Origin: Candidatus Poseidoniales archaeon
Lineage (GTDB): Archaea > Thermoplasmatota > Poseidoniia > Poseidoniales > Thalassarchaeaceae
Reading direction: 5' to 3'
Length of the DNA stretch: 64,000 nt
Assembly (NCBI GenBank): GCA_012964335.1
Contig: DTUF01000043.1
Location: 1-64,000 of the forward strand
In this document: piece after piece, positions 53,194 through 62,471 of the stretch
How positions within the stretch are numbered: position 1 is the first letter of the stretch
Layout of the letters: each line of letters starts with the position of its first letter
Program-made: the position numbers and the translations under genes
The notes under the pieces: generated by a model
Databases searched by the model: none
Told to the model about the DNA's origin: nothing
The model's input: only the letters and a program-made list of their open reading frames with translations

Positions 53194-53874
53194 ATGGAAG
53201 GCGGGGGAGACAAGGTGGCAGTCGCCTTGGTATCTGGTGGAATTGATTCACCAGTAGCAGTAGCGCGTATGGTCCAGTCGGGGTGGACAATTCATCCAAT
53301 GCATTGTTCCCAGGAGCCAATTACCGGTCGAGAAGCGGAAGAGAAAACACTGGGCACACTTGCATTACTCGCTAACCCCGATGGCCCATTAGCAGAGAAT
53401 GGAGGAAAAATTTCTGATAAACTGACGGTCATTCCAGTAGGTGAAACACTAGCGTTGTTCACTGCTTCAGAATCTCATCGGGATTATTTCGTTCACATGA
53501 AGAGATTGTTCAATATACTTGGTTGCATGGTTGCTGATGAAGTTGGTGCAACTCACCTCATCACTGGTGAAAATCTTGGACAGGTATCAAGTCAAACCTT
53601 GGGGAACCTCGGTGCGGTCGAAAAATCTTCAAACAGGCCAATTCTCAGACCTCTTCTAGGACTGGATAAACAAGAGATAATTGATGAAGCGAGAGCACTC
53701 GGAACATTTGATGTAAGTAAAGGACCAGAATTATGTGATGCATTGGGGCCAAAACACCCGACTACAGTGGCAAATATTACTAGACTGGAAGCGAATGAAG
53801 GAAATCTTGGCGGGTTGGCAAATTTGGCCGAAAAATGCTATTCAAAACGCCGAGATGAACCACTTTTGCAGTAA
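53194..53874 (+). CDS. ThiI-like PP-loop protein lacking THUMP domain
   Basis: 226 residues. VAVALVSGGIDSPVAVARMV is the PP-loop ATP pyrophosphatase motif; HLITGENLGQVSSQTLGNLG and ILRPLLGLDKQEIIDEAR are ThiI C-terminal blocks. The full ThiI enzyme adds 4-thiouridine at tRNA position 8 and carries N-terminal ferredoxin-like and THUMP domains, which are absent here. It may rely on a separate THUMP protein, or have a different substrate. The last ~40 residues carry a PELCDALGPKHPTTV segment with a Cys in the position where catalytic cysteines can lie. ATG 53194. Confidence 0.82.
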   Translation: MEGGGDKVAVALVSGGIDSPVAVARMVQSGWTIHPMHCSQEPITGREAEEKTLGTLALLANPDGPLAENGGKISDKLTVIPVGETLALFTASESHRDYFVHMKRLFNILGCMVADEVGATHLITGENLGQVSSQTLGNLGAVEKSSNRPILRPLLGLDKQEIIDEARALGTFDVSKGPELCDALGPKHPTTVANITRLEANEGNLGGLANLAEKCYSKRRDEPLLQ

Positions 53875-53902
53875 GTTTGCCATAGTCATTGGCCCATTGA
53901 GA

Positions 53903-53955
53903 TTAAATGTGACTCGGGTCTCGGTTTCATGAACCGCATAGCGGTTCCGGAGAGA
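53903..53955 (+). promoter_or_regulatory. Promoter, 5' hairpin and RBS of the 1949-residue protein gene
   Basis: TTAAAT (53903-53908) is a TATA-like box; about 26 bases on, GAACCGC (53931-53937), loop ATA and GCGGTTC (53941-53947) form a perfect 7-bp hairpin at the predicted 5' end. GGAGAGA (53949-53955) precedes the ATG at 53961. This is the clearest instance of the recurring leader design. Confidence 0.6.
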
Positions 53956-53960
53956 TAGAC

Positions 53961-56900
53961 ATGAATGGCAAGAATAAGAAGGCAACCAGTTACCTCATCC
54001 TTGGGTTGATGATTCTCTCAACCACAGCAGGCGCAGCATCGGTTACAACATTTTCAGATGGGACAGCTAGTGTTGAGGTTGAATTGAGAGAACCGGGCAA
54101 TTTTATGGATAGTATGACGGGAGCGATTTCACTCCCAGAAGGAGAAACGATTACTTCCGCAAGCGTTAATGTTTCAACTGGTTTTGCCATGCATAACGAT
54201 TTCACAACATACGACCAATCTCTCATGCCACCGGGGGGTGGAGGGATCTGGGATGCTCGCTACAACAGCGGATTAACCACATACAACGATGCTAATTGTC
54301 ACTCAGCAAATCCTATGGATTGTTCTTTCTCGTCCACATCACCTACATTGTCTCTAACCAGCAAGGGATTCAATGCCGACTTTGAAACGGGGAGTCAAGG
54401 AATGAGTCCTCAAGCGCCAGTGGACATATTCAATTGGGAAAGGAAGACTCAAGGAATGATGCATATTCCAGCATCCGGTTGTCCAACCGGAGACTTTTGT
54501 TGGGGTACTAATTTTGATGACCCCGATTATACTGATGATGCACCGGCTGCAAGTTACGAATATACAATGGATAGTCCAGCTATTTGGGTCTATCCAACTA
54601 AAGGAGCAGCGACTTTCAATTCCTATCACAGTCTCTACAATCGTGTAGCAAGTGGGAGCAACAAGTTTTACGAGGATTGTGCATATGTTGCTGTTCAAAA
54701 TTCATCTGATGGTGGCTTGGGTTGGACCCCTTGGGAATTTATTGACATCGACATTGGGGCAACATCTGGGTTACAACAGGGAACTCAAGGATTATTTCAG
54801 AAAGGAACTGGGGTCAACAAAGTCCAGTCAGCTTGTAATGGGAAGGGTTCACTTACAGTTCCGGCTGACGCTTGGGTTTTGGCTGGAATGAGTACTTGGG
54901 CAAACAACCAAAATGGGTGGGCAAACATTGCCCTTGACCTTTCGCGACATGAAGGTAAACATATCAAGTTGAAGTTCGTAATGGAGAAAAACCCAATCCT
55001 AGGTACTCCAGTAAATAGCTCAATGCCAGGGTGGTATATTGATTCGCTGAGAATAGGTGATGCATTACCTCAATCAGGAAACGTAGTGATGAAATCATTT
55101 GCTCCGCGTTCTCACCCTAATCCCGGATTCCCGAATGGTTATGGAATCCTTGATGTTGAAGTTGCTAGTGCTGGACCAGGTTCTTTTACAGTTGATGTTC
55201 TAGATTCTTCAAATGGTCAAACAGTTGTTGATAAATACGGTAAATCAATGATTGGCTTAGATGGTGAATTGATTGAGCTTTGGGATATTGATAGCGATCA
55301 ATATGGATTAATTGACCTTCGTTTCAATTATAATTCTGGTGCAAATCGAATGAATACTCCGATAATGCATAGTTTTACCCTTGGAACAAAAATTGGCTCA
55401 GGACTCAACTCTACTGAGGGGATTTTCTATGATATGGGATACTTGAATGATGGTGAATGGACCGTCGAAGCACCTGGTGGCATGATTGTATATATGCCGA
55501 GAATGAACGATACCAGTTGGTCACCTATGTTGGAGAAAAACCGTTTCAATGCTCCGATAATGGCTGTGAAACCAATGATTGAGGATTCTTGTGGATCTGC
55601 GAACCGTAATCTAATATTGATGACTAATAGTAATCAGTCAGGACAGTTCACCCCTGCAAATAATCAATGGGTGACATTTGCTTCACCGTCAACAACAGTA
55701 GCCTTCGGTGCACAATACTCTGACCAATGTACAGTTTACTCAATTTGGTTGGAACTTAGGTTTGCGCACACAATGTCAAATGTCAAGCTTGATGTTGCGG
55801 GAGATGGCGATATTGAATGGGGAATGGTTGAGAGTGCATTCGGTTCATTAGGGCGTCAGCAAATGTTTAGGACACAGATGGTAAATGGTATCAATTATGG
55901 TTCAGACAACACCACTTTAGCGATGAATATCAATGGTGTTGCAGAAGGAGCAGTCTTCTTCTTGCCAAAGGGAGCAGTCGTCAATCACGCTGAATTATCG
56001 TGGGATAATTCCGCTATTGGAAATGCTTCAATTGAGCTATTGGCTGGGCCTTCATCACAGAACCTTGGATATACTCAAGACCAAGAGAGGAGAACCCCTG
56101 ATGCTTATGCAGAATTTTCAGAATTTTTCAATCAAGTACAGGCTTTGTTAGACGACCCCAATGTGCCAGTAGGCCACATTGATGCATATGGTAATGAATG
56201 GATTCAGTTCCGTTTCAAGTTCTCAAATCCAACTGCTCAGGCTGCTACAAGTATCAATCTGAAAGACCTTGATATCTTTTACACATGGAGTAGGGCACTC
56301 TCTGATGAGAATGGAATTGCTCGTGAATTGAATCAAGGGGTGGCTCTTGGCCAGCCAATGGGTGGTCAAGTTGTAGTTCCTATGAAGTTCATTTCTGACG
56401 ATGGTGGTGGCATAGTCTTAGATAATCTTCTAATTAACACTGAGAATGGATATGATTCTACCATAAATATGAGCGATGATATCACTGGATTCTATGCTTC
56501 TGGTGAGGTTTATGAAGTAATTTCAACCCATTCTGTTGCTGTTGGAACAGGGGCATCAATCGCTGGCGCTAGCCTACAATTTGAATCAGAAAGTGGTTGG
56601 GCAGAACTTCGTTGGGCTGCAAGTAATGGTTCATTTTGGTCAGAAAGTGGTTCTGAATATGTTTCTATAATGGTCGCTCTGTCAAGTTCGACTGATACCG
56701 CAGATGGTAAACAGATAACCTGGCGATTTAGAATAAATCCAACATGGGATGATTCTGATTCTGCAAGATTGTTTGCCACACTAATTACAGATACAGGCTC
56801 TGAAGGGGTCCCAGCGGCAATAATGTTTGACTTATTGGTTGGCAATGCGGTTGAGAATGATGCATCTATTACTACCTTGACAGTTTACAACCAAGCAGAT

Positions 56901-59810
56901 GCAGTTCAGACTGACCTAGAGAATGTTCACAGCGATAATGAGTTGACTTTGGAAGGGACTGTGCGTTTTGAGGACATAGGAGTTGCTCCTGATCCCGCAT
57001 CTTACACACTCGTCTTTGAATTGCAGAATGACTCAAATATTAGCCAATGGAACGAAATTGACCGACTCCCAGGTGTTCTCGGGGGTAACTTCTCGTGGCA
57101 ACCTGCAATACCAGAACTTTCAGCAGGAAACGACACCTATCGGCTGCGCATGGACGGTTATACTGGTGGGGATACCATATGCCCACCTGTTTCCCTTTCA
57201 CCTGATGCAGAATGTGGGATACGAATGACAGTTTACATTGACCAGTATTCTCCTTATCTCATCAACATCAGCGTGATGGGATTACAGAACTGGAGAGATC
57301 TCGCGGACGATACTTGGATACCACCTCAGGCTAACCAAAAGTTCCGAGTCATGGTTAGGGATATTCCTGAGACTCCACCTTCATTCGTTTTGAATTACTG
57401 GGTTGAAGCACAACACGATACTAATGGAAATCGAATTCCAGAATTGAGTGAGTATCAGTCGGTACCTCTTGATGAGGATTCAACTGATGTAAATGGAAAT
57501 ACAACTTACTTCATCTCAAACTTGGCTTGCCCACCAACAAATGATTGCATTGACGATCGTCAAACCGGTTTGATAGTCCCCAACGGCGAACCTGCTCCTC
57601 GCACTAGTTTGTTTGTTTCTGGTACTGATATTTCGGGCAATTCAATTGATGGCGGAGATGGAGGTTTCATATCAGATTTGATTACCTACATCGGTAAGCA
57701 ATCTCGCCCCCCCGGAATTTACTCATTCCATGTGAGCGATGCTGGTGGAAACCCATTGACAGAGTTCAACAAATCAGTGTATGCTGGAAATGTGTACCAT
57801 TTGATGATTGAGGGTACTGACGATAATGGTTGGAGAGATGTAGATTATGTCAAAGTGGATCTTAACCCTGCAATCAGTAATGACCTCGTGGTTTACTTTT
57901 CACCTCGCAACGGAACGTCTTGGAGTGAAAGTACTTCAGCAGATATGTTGAACGCTGAGGAGGATGGAATCGGACCACGCATAACACGCTTGGATGGCAC
58001 CGCACTAATTGACCCGTTTGAGACAGAATTCCTAGTTGACATACCGATACGAATGCGTTGGGGCGTGGTTAATCTTCAGGGAGTGATAACTCCTGAAATA
58101 TTCATGAAGGATTTGGACCCAGAGAATGGTGAGAGTAAACTCTCAAGCAGTCGCTACATCCAACTATTGGCATATTCTTCTGGTTTGAAGTTTGACAGTG
58201 AATCTCTAACTGTTGATGACACTTCAGGTTTCATCACAAACACCGTTGGTTCTCAAGATGGTGGCTTTGTTCGCCCAGGTGATTTATTACAATTCCATGG
58301 GGAATACTTCTTCAAGGCAGCATTGGAGTCCGGAATTGACGTTCAACCTGAAATTCCAATGACAATGGAATTGACCCGCTCTCCAATTTATCCCGGAGGT
58401 GAATCCGATAATCCTGGAAGCGGATATGTGGCTGCAGCTACAGAAGTCTTCTACTATAATTTCGAAAATGGGACATTTGACTTAGTTATTCCAGCGGCAT
58501 TATCAACCAACGAATATCGATATGTCTTCAGAGTATGCGATTCAACGGATGTAAACAATCCAGATTGTGAGAACAACTTACCAGCAGGTGCAAACGATTT
58601 CTCAATGACGGGTGACAAAACCTTCTATGTGAAGGTCGACAATGAGGCACCTACTGTAGTCTGGAATTCATGGCAATTAGCTGCTGGCTCTGATGCTGAA
58701 CAGTATGATGATATTCTACCATCTTCAACAATTCATTGCGTCAATATTAATTTTGCAATAGAGGAGCGACAGAAGCTAGTAGCAGGTTCAATGAAAATCA
58801 ACTGGATGTACTACGAGCACGATTTGAATTGGAGTCAATATCGCTCAACCTTCCCGGATGCTTGGCAAACTGCCAACCTTCAACTTGATTTGTCAGCATC
58901 ACCTAATCGTGCAATTGGTAACTGTGTTGATTTGTGGCCTGGCCATGAATTGCCATCAGACCTTGATGGTGTTGATTTGAGGTTCTGGGTTACAGGCACC
59001 GATTCAGCAGGAAACGGTATTGCTCTTGGTGGTCAGTTTGGTGCTGCAGTCGAGGGTGGTGATTACTCATTGACCTACAAGGAAGCTGAATTCGTCATCA
59101 ACAAAATTATCGTTTCACCTGGTCAACCAGAGGCGGGACAACCATTCGAACTACTCGTTGATGTAACCAATGTTGGTACTGACTCCGGCGAATTAGAATT
59201 ACAAATCTTCACGGTAATTGAAGGCCGCCAATTAAGCAACTTCAACTACTCATGCGGTACTACTTTTACTCCTGCAATGAATAATATTTGTAGAGTACAA
59301 GTTGAAGCATTCCCGCAGCCGGTTTCATCTGTTATGTTCAAAATACACGATTCATCTGGTAATGAATTAGGTGAATCACCTTCATTCCATATTCGTGAAG
59401 CAGGTAGTTCTGGAGGTACTGATACCAACTGGGCACTTTATGGTGGCATTGCTGCTGTAATTGTAGTCCTTATCGCATTAGTAATTGGTATCATGATGTA
59501 CATCGGAAGAGAAAATGAAGAAGAGGGTGATTTCTTCGTTGAGGATGAAGATTACTTGCCTCCTGGAGAGGCTGTAACCCCGATGTCAAGAGGCCCTGCT
59601 CGTGCTGAAACTGGCGGCGGTAGTGTTGATTATGCCACTCAGAGTAGTGGTCCACCTGGGTATGGTGACGGACCTGCCGCTGGAGGCGATTCAAAAATGG
59701 ATCGAGCAAAGCGTCTATTCCCATTCTGGGATGATGCAACGATTCAAGGTTACTTTGACCAAGGATGGTCACTGCAACAACTTCAGGATTGGGTGCGAGA
59801 GAACAAGTGA
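53961..59810 (+). CDS. Giant surface protein with transmembrane anchor and conserved-looking tail
   Basis: 1949 residues. Signal peptide (~8-28, TSYLILGLMILSTTAGAASV). The extracellular part is beta-rich with many short Ig/CARDB-like and Asp/Asn-Gly-rich segments. Cys pairs occur in several loops, suggesting disulfides. A transmembrane helix at ~1823-1848 (ALYGGIAAVIVVLIALVIGI) is followed by a ~100-residue cytoplasmic tail: an acidic segment, a Gly/Pro-rich linker and a final helical motif (KRLFPFWDDATIQGYFDQGW, then SLQQLQDWVRENK) that looks like a folded protein-binding module. No catalytic site is visible. Probably structural or adhesive. It is followed 31 bases later by acyl-CoA dehydrogenase. 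Confidence 0.82.
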   Translation: MNGKNKKATSYLILGLMILSTTAGAASVTTFSDGTASVEVELREPGNFMDSMTGAISLPEGETITSASVNVSTGFAMHNDFTTYDQSLMPPGGGGIWDARYNSGLTTYNDANCHSANPMDCSFSSTSPTLSLTSKGFNADFETGSQGMSPQAPVDIFNWERKTQGMMHIPASGCPTGDFCWGTNFDDPDYTDDAPAASYEYTMDSPAIWVYPTKGAATFNSYHSLYNRVASGSNKFYEDCAYVAVQNSSDGGLGWTPWEFIDIDIGATSGLQQGTQGLFQKGTGVNKVQSACNGKGSLTVPADAWVLAGMSTWANNQNGWANIALDLSRHEGKHIKLKFVMEKNPILGTPVNSSMPGWYIDSLRIGDALPQSGNVVMKSFAPRSHPNPGFPNGYGILDVEVASAGPGSFTVDVLDSSNGQTVVDKYGKSMIGLDGELIELWDIDSDQYGLIDLRFNYNSGANRMNTPIMHSFTLGTKIGSGLNSTEGIFYDMGYLNDGEWTVEAPGGMIVYMPRMNDTSWSPMLEKNRFNAPIMAVKPMIEDSCGSANRNLILMTNSNQSGQFTPANNQWVTFASPSTTVAFGAQYSDQCTVYSIWLELRFAHTMSNVKLDVAGDGDIEWGMVESAFGSLGRQQMFRTQMVNGINYGSDNTTLAMNINGVAEGAVFFLPKGAVVNHAELSWDNSAIGNASIELLAGPSSQNLGYTQDQERRTPDAYAEFSEFFNQVQALLDDPNVPVGHIDAYGNEWIQFRFKFSNPTAQAATSINLKDLDIFYTWSRALSDENGIARELNQGVALGQPMGGQVVVPMKFISDDGGGIVLDNLLINTENGYDSTINMSDDITGFYASGEVYEVISTHSVAVGTGASIAGASLQFESESGWAELRWAASNGSFWSESGSEYVSIMVALSSSTDTADGKQITWRFRINPTWDDSDSARLFATLITDTGSEGVPAAIMFDLLVGNAVENDASITTLTVYNQADAVQTDLENVHSDNELTLEGTVRFEDIGVAPDPASYTLVFELQNDSNISQWNEIDRLPGVLGGNFSWQPAIPELSAGNDTYRLRMDGYTGGDTICPPVSLSPDAECGIRMTVYIDQYSPYLINISVMGLQNWRDLADDTWIPPQANQKFRVMVRDIPETPPSFVLNYWVEAQHDTNGNRIPELSEYQSVPLDEDSTDVNGNTTYFISNLACPPTNDCIDDRQTGLIVPNGEPAPRTSLFVSGTDISGNSIDGGDGGFISDLITYIGKQSRPPGIYSFHVSDAGGNPLTEFNKSVYAGNVYHLMIEGTDDNGWRDVDYVKVDLNPAISNDLVVYFSPRNGTSWSESTSADMLNAEEDGIGPRITRLDGTALIDPFETEFLVDIPIRMRWGVVNLQGVITPEIFMKDLDPENGESKLSSSRYIQLLAYSSGLKFDSESLTVDDTSGFITNTVGSQDGGFVRPGDLLQFHGEYFFKAALESGIDVQPEIPMTMELTRSPIYPGGESDNPGSGYVAAATEVFYYNFENGTFDLVIPAALSTNEYRYVFRVCDSTDVNNPDCENNLPAGANDFSMTGDKTFYVKVDNEAPTVVWNSWQLAAGSDAEQYDDILPSSTIHCVNINFAIEERQKLVAGSMKINWMYYEHDLNWSQYRSTFPDAWQTANLQLDLSASPNRAIGNCVDLWPGHELPSDLDGVDLRFWVTGTDSAGNGIALGGQFGAAVEGGDYSLTYKEAEFVINKIIVSPGQPEAGQPFELLVDVTNVGTDSGELELQIFTVIEGRQLSNFNYSCGTTFTPAMNNICRVQVEAFPQPVSSVMFKIHDSSGNELGESPSFHIREAGSSGGTDTNWALYGGIAAVIVVLIALVIGIMMYIGRENEEEGDFFVEDEDYLPPGEAVTPMSRGPARAETGGGSVDYATQSSGPPGYGDGPAAGGDSKMDRAKRLFPFWDDATIQGYFDQGWSLQQLQDWVRENK

Positions 59811-59841
59811 GCTCGCATCAATTAGGTGGGGAGGTGATAGC

Positions 59842-61047
59842 GTGGATTACAAGACGCTTGACATCACCAACCCGACTGAAGAACATGCAATGCTAAGAGA
59901 AATGGTCCGTGACTGGGTCCGTTCAGAAGTTGAGCCACAAGCACTTGAGTTTGATCGAGATGAGAAGTTCAATCATCAATTATTACGTGATATGGGTGAA
60001 CTAGGACTTCTTGGGATTACTGCTCCAGAGGAGTATGGTGGGGCTGGAATGGACGCATTAGCCGCGACAATTGTTCACGAGGAATTATCCTATAGTGACC
60101 CAGGGTTTGCATTAGCTTATCTTGCCCATAGTATGTTATTTGTCAACAACCTTTCACGTAATGGAAATTCAACTCAGAAACAAGAGATACTTCCCAAAGT
60201 TTGTAGTGGCGAGTGGATAGGAGCAATGGCAATGTCTGAACCAGATGTTGGTACAGATGTGATGTCAATGAGCACTACTGCTGAGCAAAGAGATGACGGG
60301 AATTGGGTCATCAACGGCCGTAAAATGTGGATTACTAATGGCTGCATCGATGAAGAAGGTACGCCATGTGATGTTGTTTGGACTTATGCTAAAACAGGCG
60401 TGAATGAAAACGGTAGGGCTGAGATTTCAACCTTCCTTGTGTTCGCAGATTCCCCTGGTTTTTCAGTTGGGCAAAAGATTGTTGACAAAACTGGAATGCG
60501 AGGCTCCAATACTGCAGAGTTAGTCTATGATGACTGTGTAGTTGGTCCTGATAGTCTCGTTGGCGCATGCGGTGAATCAATGATTCATATGATGCGGAAT
60601 CTGGAATTAGAACGGCTTACTTTAGCGGCTATGAGTCTAGGAATTGCTCGCCGCTCTGTCAAAGAAATGAATCGCTATGCTTCTGAGAGAGAAGCATTTG
60701 GAAGACCAATCAGAGATTTCGGTCAGATACAGCGCTACATCGGCCAATCATTCGCTGAATGGCGTGGGATGGAGGCATATCTCTACAATGTGGCTAGACA
60801 AATGGATGTAGAGAAGAGCGGCAATCGGTTGGATTCCGATGGAATAAAGTTGGTATCAACAACACTAGCGAAAGATATTGCTGACCGAGCAATGCAAGTA
60901 ATGGGTGGCTACGGTTATGTTGGCGAATATGTGGTTGAGAGATTGTGGCGCGACGCAAAACTCCTCGAAATTGGTGGTGGGACTTTAGAGAGTCATCAGA
61001 AGAATATCACCAAAGATTTAGCTAAAGATTCATCAATTCTAGGTTGA
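59842..61047 (+). CDS. Acyl-CoA dehydrogenase
   Basis: 401 residues from GTG 59842, fixed by the GGGGAGGTGAT ribosome-binding site; longer in-frame forms start inside the previous gene. LGLLGITAPEEYGGAGMDAL, GAMAMSEPDVGTDVMSM, WVINGRKMWITNG, TGMRGSNTAELVYDD, FGRPIRDFGQIQRYIGQ, and VMGGYGYVGEYVVERLWRDA are the standard blocks. The usual C-terminal catalytic Glu (YEGT) is replaced by IGGGT. Instead a Glu sits at residue 257 in LELERLTLAAMSLG, the position used by isovaleryl-CoA dehydrogenase. A branched-chain or related short acyl-CoA substrate is likely. It heads a four-gene operon. Confidence 0.94.
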   Translation: MDYKTLDITNPTEEHAMLREMVRDWVRSEVEPQALEFDRDEKFNHQLLRDMGELGLLGITAPEEYGGAGMDALAATIVHEELSYSDPGFALAYLAHSMLFVNNLSRNGNSTQKQEILPKVCSGEWIGAMAMSEPDVGTDVMSMSTTAEQRDDGNWVINGRKMWITNGCIDEEGTPCDVVWTYAKTGVNENGRAEISTFLVFADSPGFSVGQKIVDKTGMRGSNTAELVYDDCVVGPDSLVGACGESMIHMMRNLELERLTLAAMSLGIARRSVKEMNRYASEREAFGRPIRDFGQIQRYIGQSFAEWRGMEAYLYNVARQMDVEKSGNRLDSDGIKLVSTTLAKDIADRAMQVMGGYGYVGEYVVERLWRDAKLLEIGGGTLESHQKNITKDLAKDSSILG

Positions 61048-61056
61048 GGTGTTCTC

Positions 61057-61839
61057 TTGTCTTGGCCTTGGCAATCTGTGGATTGGAATGACCCTGATGG
61101 TGGGGTAATCCGATTTTTCCCTTACATTCCTACAGTTGTTTTACCGCGTAGTATTCGTCCTAGAGATGATTGGGATGGGCTTGCATTTTTACTACATCCA
61201 GAAGAGCGGGAATCTTGGGAGGATGAAGAGAAGATGGAGAAGTCTGGAAAGGGTTCTTCAACCCTGTTGGCAATTCACGGTGGCGGTGATTTAGCGAGGA
61301 TGTTGATCCGTATGCAGTTGTTAGAAGATGTCAATGGTGCGAAATTTCCTGACCCAGAGCCTCGCCGATTACTCAAGTTAGCGGATAGGGATAGTATTCC
61401 CACTTATTTCGTAGAGCCAGGGGTTGAAGATGAGGATTGGCTTGCTTGGTTAGAAGCAACTGCAGATGAGGCTGCAAAATTGTCTCGCATGTTTTTGCAA
61501 TTATTTGCTCGGCGGCGATTTGCAAAAACATGGAAGCGCACTCAACCAGAAGTTAGCGAACCTCCAATATCAGAAGGTTCGGAATCACTTGCTATAGCGG
61601 CAGGATTAGCAGGAACTTGGTGGCGAATTTCGGAATCATTTTCTACAGTTGAATTGCAAGAGAGTAGAAATCGCAGGTTTGCAAGCCGTCTACGAGGGGC
61701 TCTCGCAAATCTTTCATCAATCAAAGAAGACCCAGTGTTGATTGTCCCAATTTACCAAGATTGGATGGGAGATATACTCGCAACGCTCAAGACTAACGTA
61801 GAAGTGGAAGCAGTTGAAGCAGTCGGGTTGGAGGAGTGA
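61057..61839 (+). CDS. Conserved-operon hypothetical protein, TTG start
   Basis: 260 residues starting TTG 61057, six bases after GAGGTG (a GTG seven codons in is an alternative; the first internal ATG is far downstream). The sequence opens with a Trp-rich stretch (SWPWQSVDWNDPDGGVIRFF), has a Glu/Lys-rich region near 50-70, an IHGGGDLARMLIRMQL glycine motif, and a C-terminal helical segment. I do not recognise a family. It lies between acyl-CoA dehydrogenase and the TBP-like gene with 4-base overlap at the 3' side, so it is cotranscribed. Confidence 0.65.
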   Translation: MSWPWQSVDWNDPDGGVIRFFPYIPTVVLPRSIRPRDDWDGLAFLLHPEERESWEDEEKMEKSGKGSSTLLAIHGGGDLARMLIRMQLLEDVNGAKFPDPEPRRLLKLADRDSIPTYFVEPGVEDEDWLAWLEATADEAAKLSRMFLQLFARRRFAKTWKRTQPEVSEPPISEGSESLAIAAGLAGTWWRISESFSTVELQESRNRRFASRLRGALANLSSIKEDPVLIVPIYQDWMGDILATLKTNVEVEAVEAVGLEE

Positions 61840-61841
61840 GA

Positions 61842-62462
61842 ATGGGTCGTCGAAGTGCTATCAAAGTCAGGGTAGAGAACCAATTGGTCAGGTTCACAGC
61901 CCCTCAACCATTTGAGGCTGAGGAGGTCATCAAAACTCTAGGAGGAAAGAAGAGTGGTAAGTATGTGATACTGGCTCTTAAGAATCCACGTGCAACTCTG
62001 CTAGTTGACGAAGAGGGAAGGCTGGTGGTTCACGGCACAAATCATTCAGAGATTGCTTGGGCAGCGGCTCGTGAAATGTTACTCCGATTAGGTAGGCCTG
62101 ATGAAGGGATTACCACTGAGAAGGGGCCTCTCGTCGTTTCGTTTGATTATGGTCAACCACTACGAACTGATCAGGTTTCAGAATACTATCCAGAATTTGA
62201 GGAAGACGAGCGACTTGAGTGTATTCGCATTAGTGATAAGTTGCACGATATGGATTTACTATTCTTTTCAAATGGGCTTGGAATTGCTCTTGGTGCTAGA
62301 CACAAAAATTTGGTTGAGATGGCGGCCACACATTGGGGTACAAGATTTGATGCTGAGGGTCTATTCGTTGAAGTTCTAGTGAAATCTAATGGTACCGAAG
62401 AAAAAGTTGATTCAGAGCCTGAAGAAGCCGCCCTTGAAGTTGAAGAAGAAGAAGAATCGTGA
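61842..62462 (+). CDS. TATA-binding-protein-fold-like protein
   Basis: 206 residues from ATG 61842 with GGAGGAG at 61830-61836 (GTG 61836 also in frame). The first ~90 residues follow the TBP repeat: AIKVRVENQLVRFTAPQPFE, ALKNPRATLLVDEEGRLVVH, GTNHSEIAWAAAREMLLRLG, resembling the TBP pattern pK-x-x-x-L-I-F-x-S-G-K-x-V-x-T-G-x-K. A second, weaker repeat (~95-180) contains FFSNGLGIALGARHKNLVEM. An acidic tail (EEEEES) ends the protein. The DNA-intercalating Phe pairs of true TBP are not obvious. It may be a diverged TBP relative or a helix-grip fold of other function; it shares an operon with lipid/acyl genes. Confidence 0.55.
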   Translation: MGRRSAIKVRVENQLVRFTAPQPFEAEEVIKTLGGKKSGKYVILALKNPRATLLVDEEGRLVVHGTNHSEIAWAAAREMLLRLGRPDEGITTEKGPLVVSFDYGQPLRTDQVSEYYPEFEEDERLECIRISDKLHDMDLLFFSNGLGIALGARHKNLVEMAATHWGTRFDAEGLFVEVLVKSNGTEEKVDSEPEEAALEVEEEEES

Positions 62463-62471
62463 GGGCCAACA

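Noticed and set aside
59602-59841. N-terminal extension of the acyl-CoA dehydrogenase
   Set aside because: It lies within the 3' end of the giant protein gene in another frame, and GTG 59842 has a strong ribosome-binding site and gives the family length.
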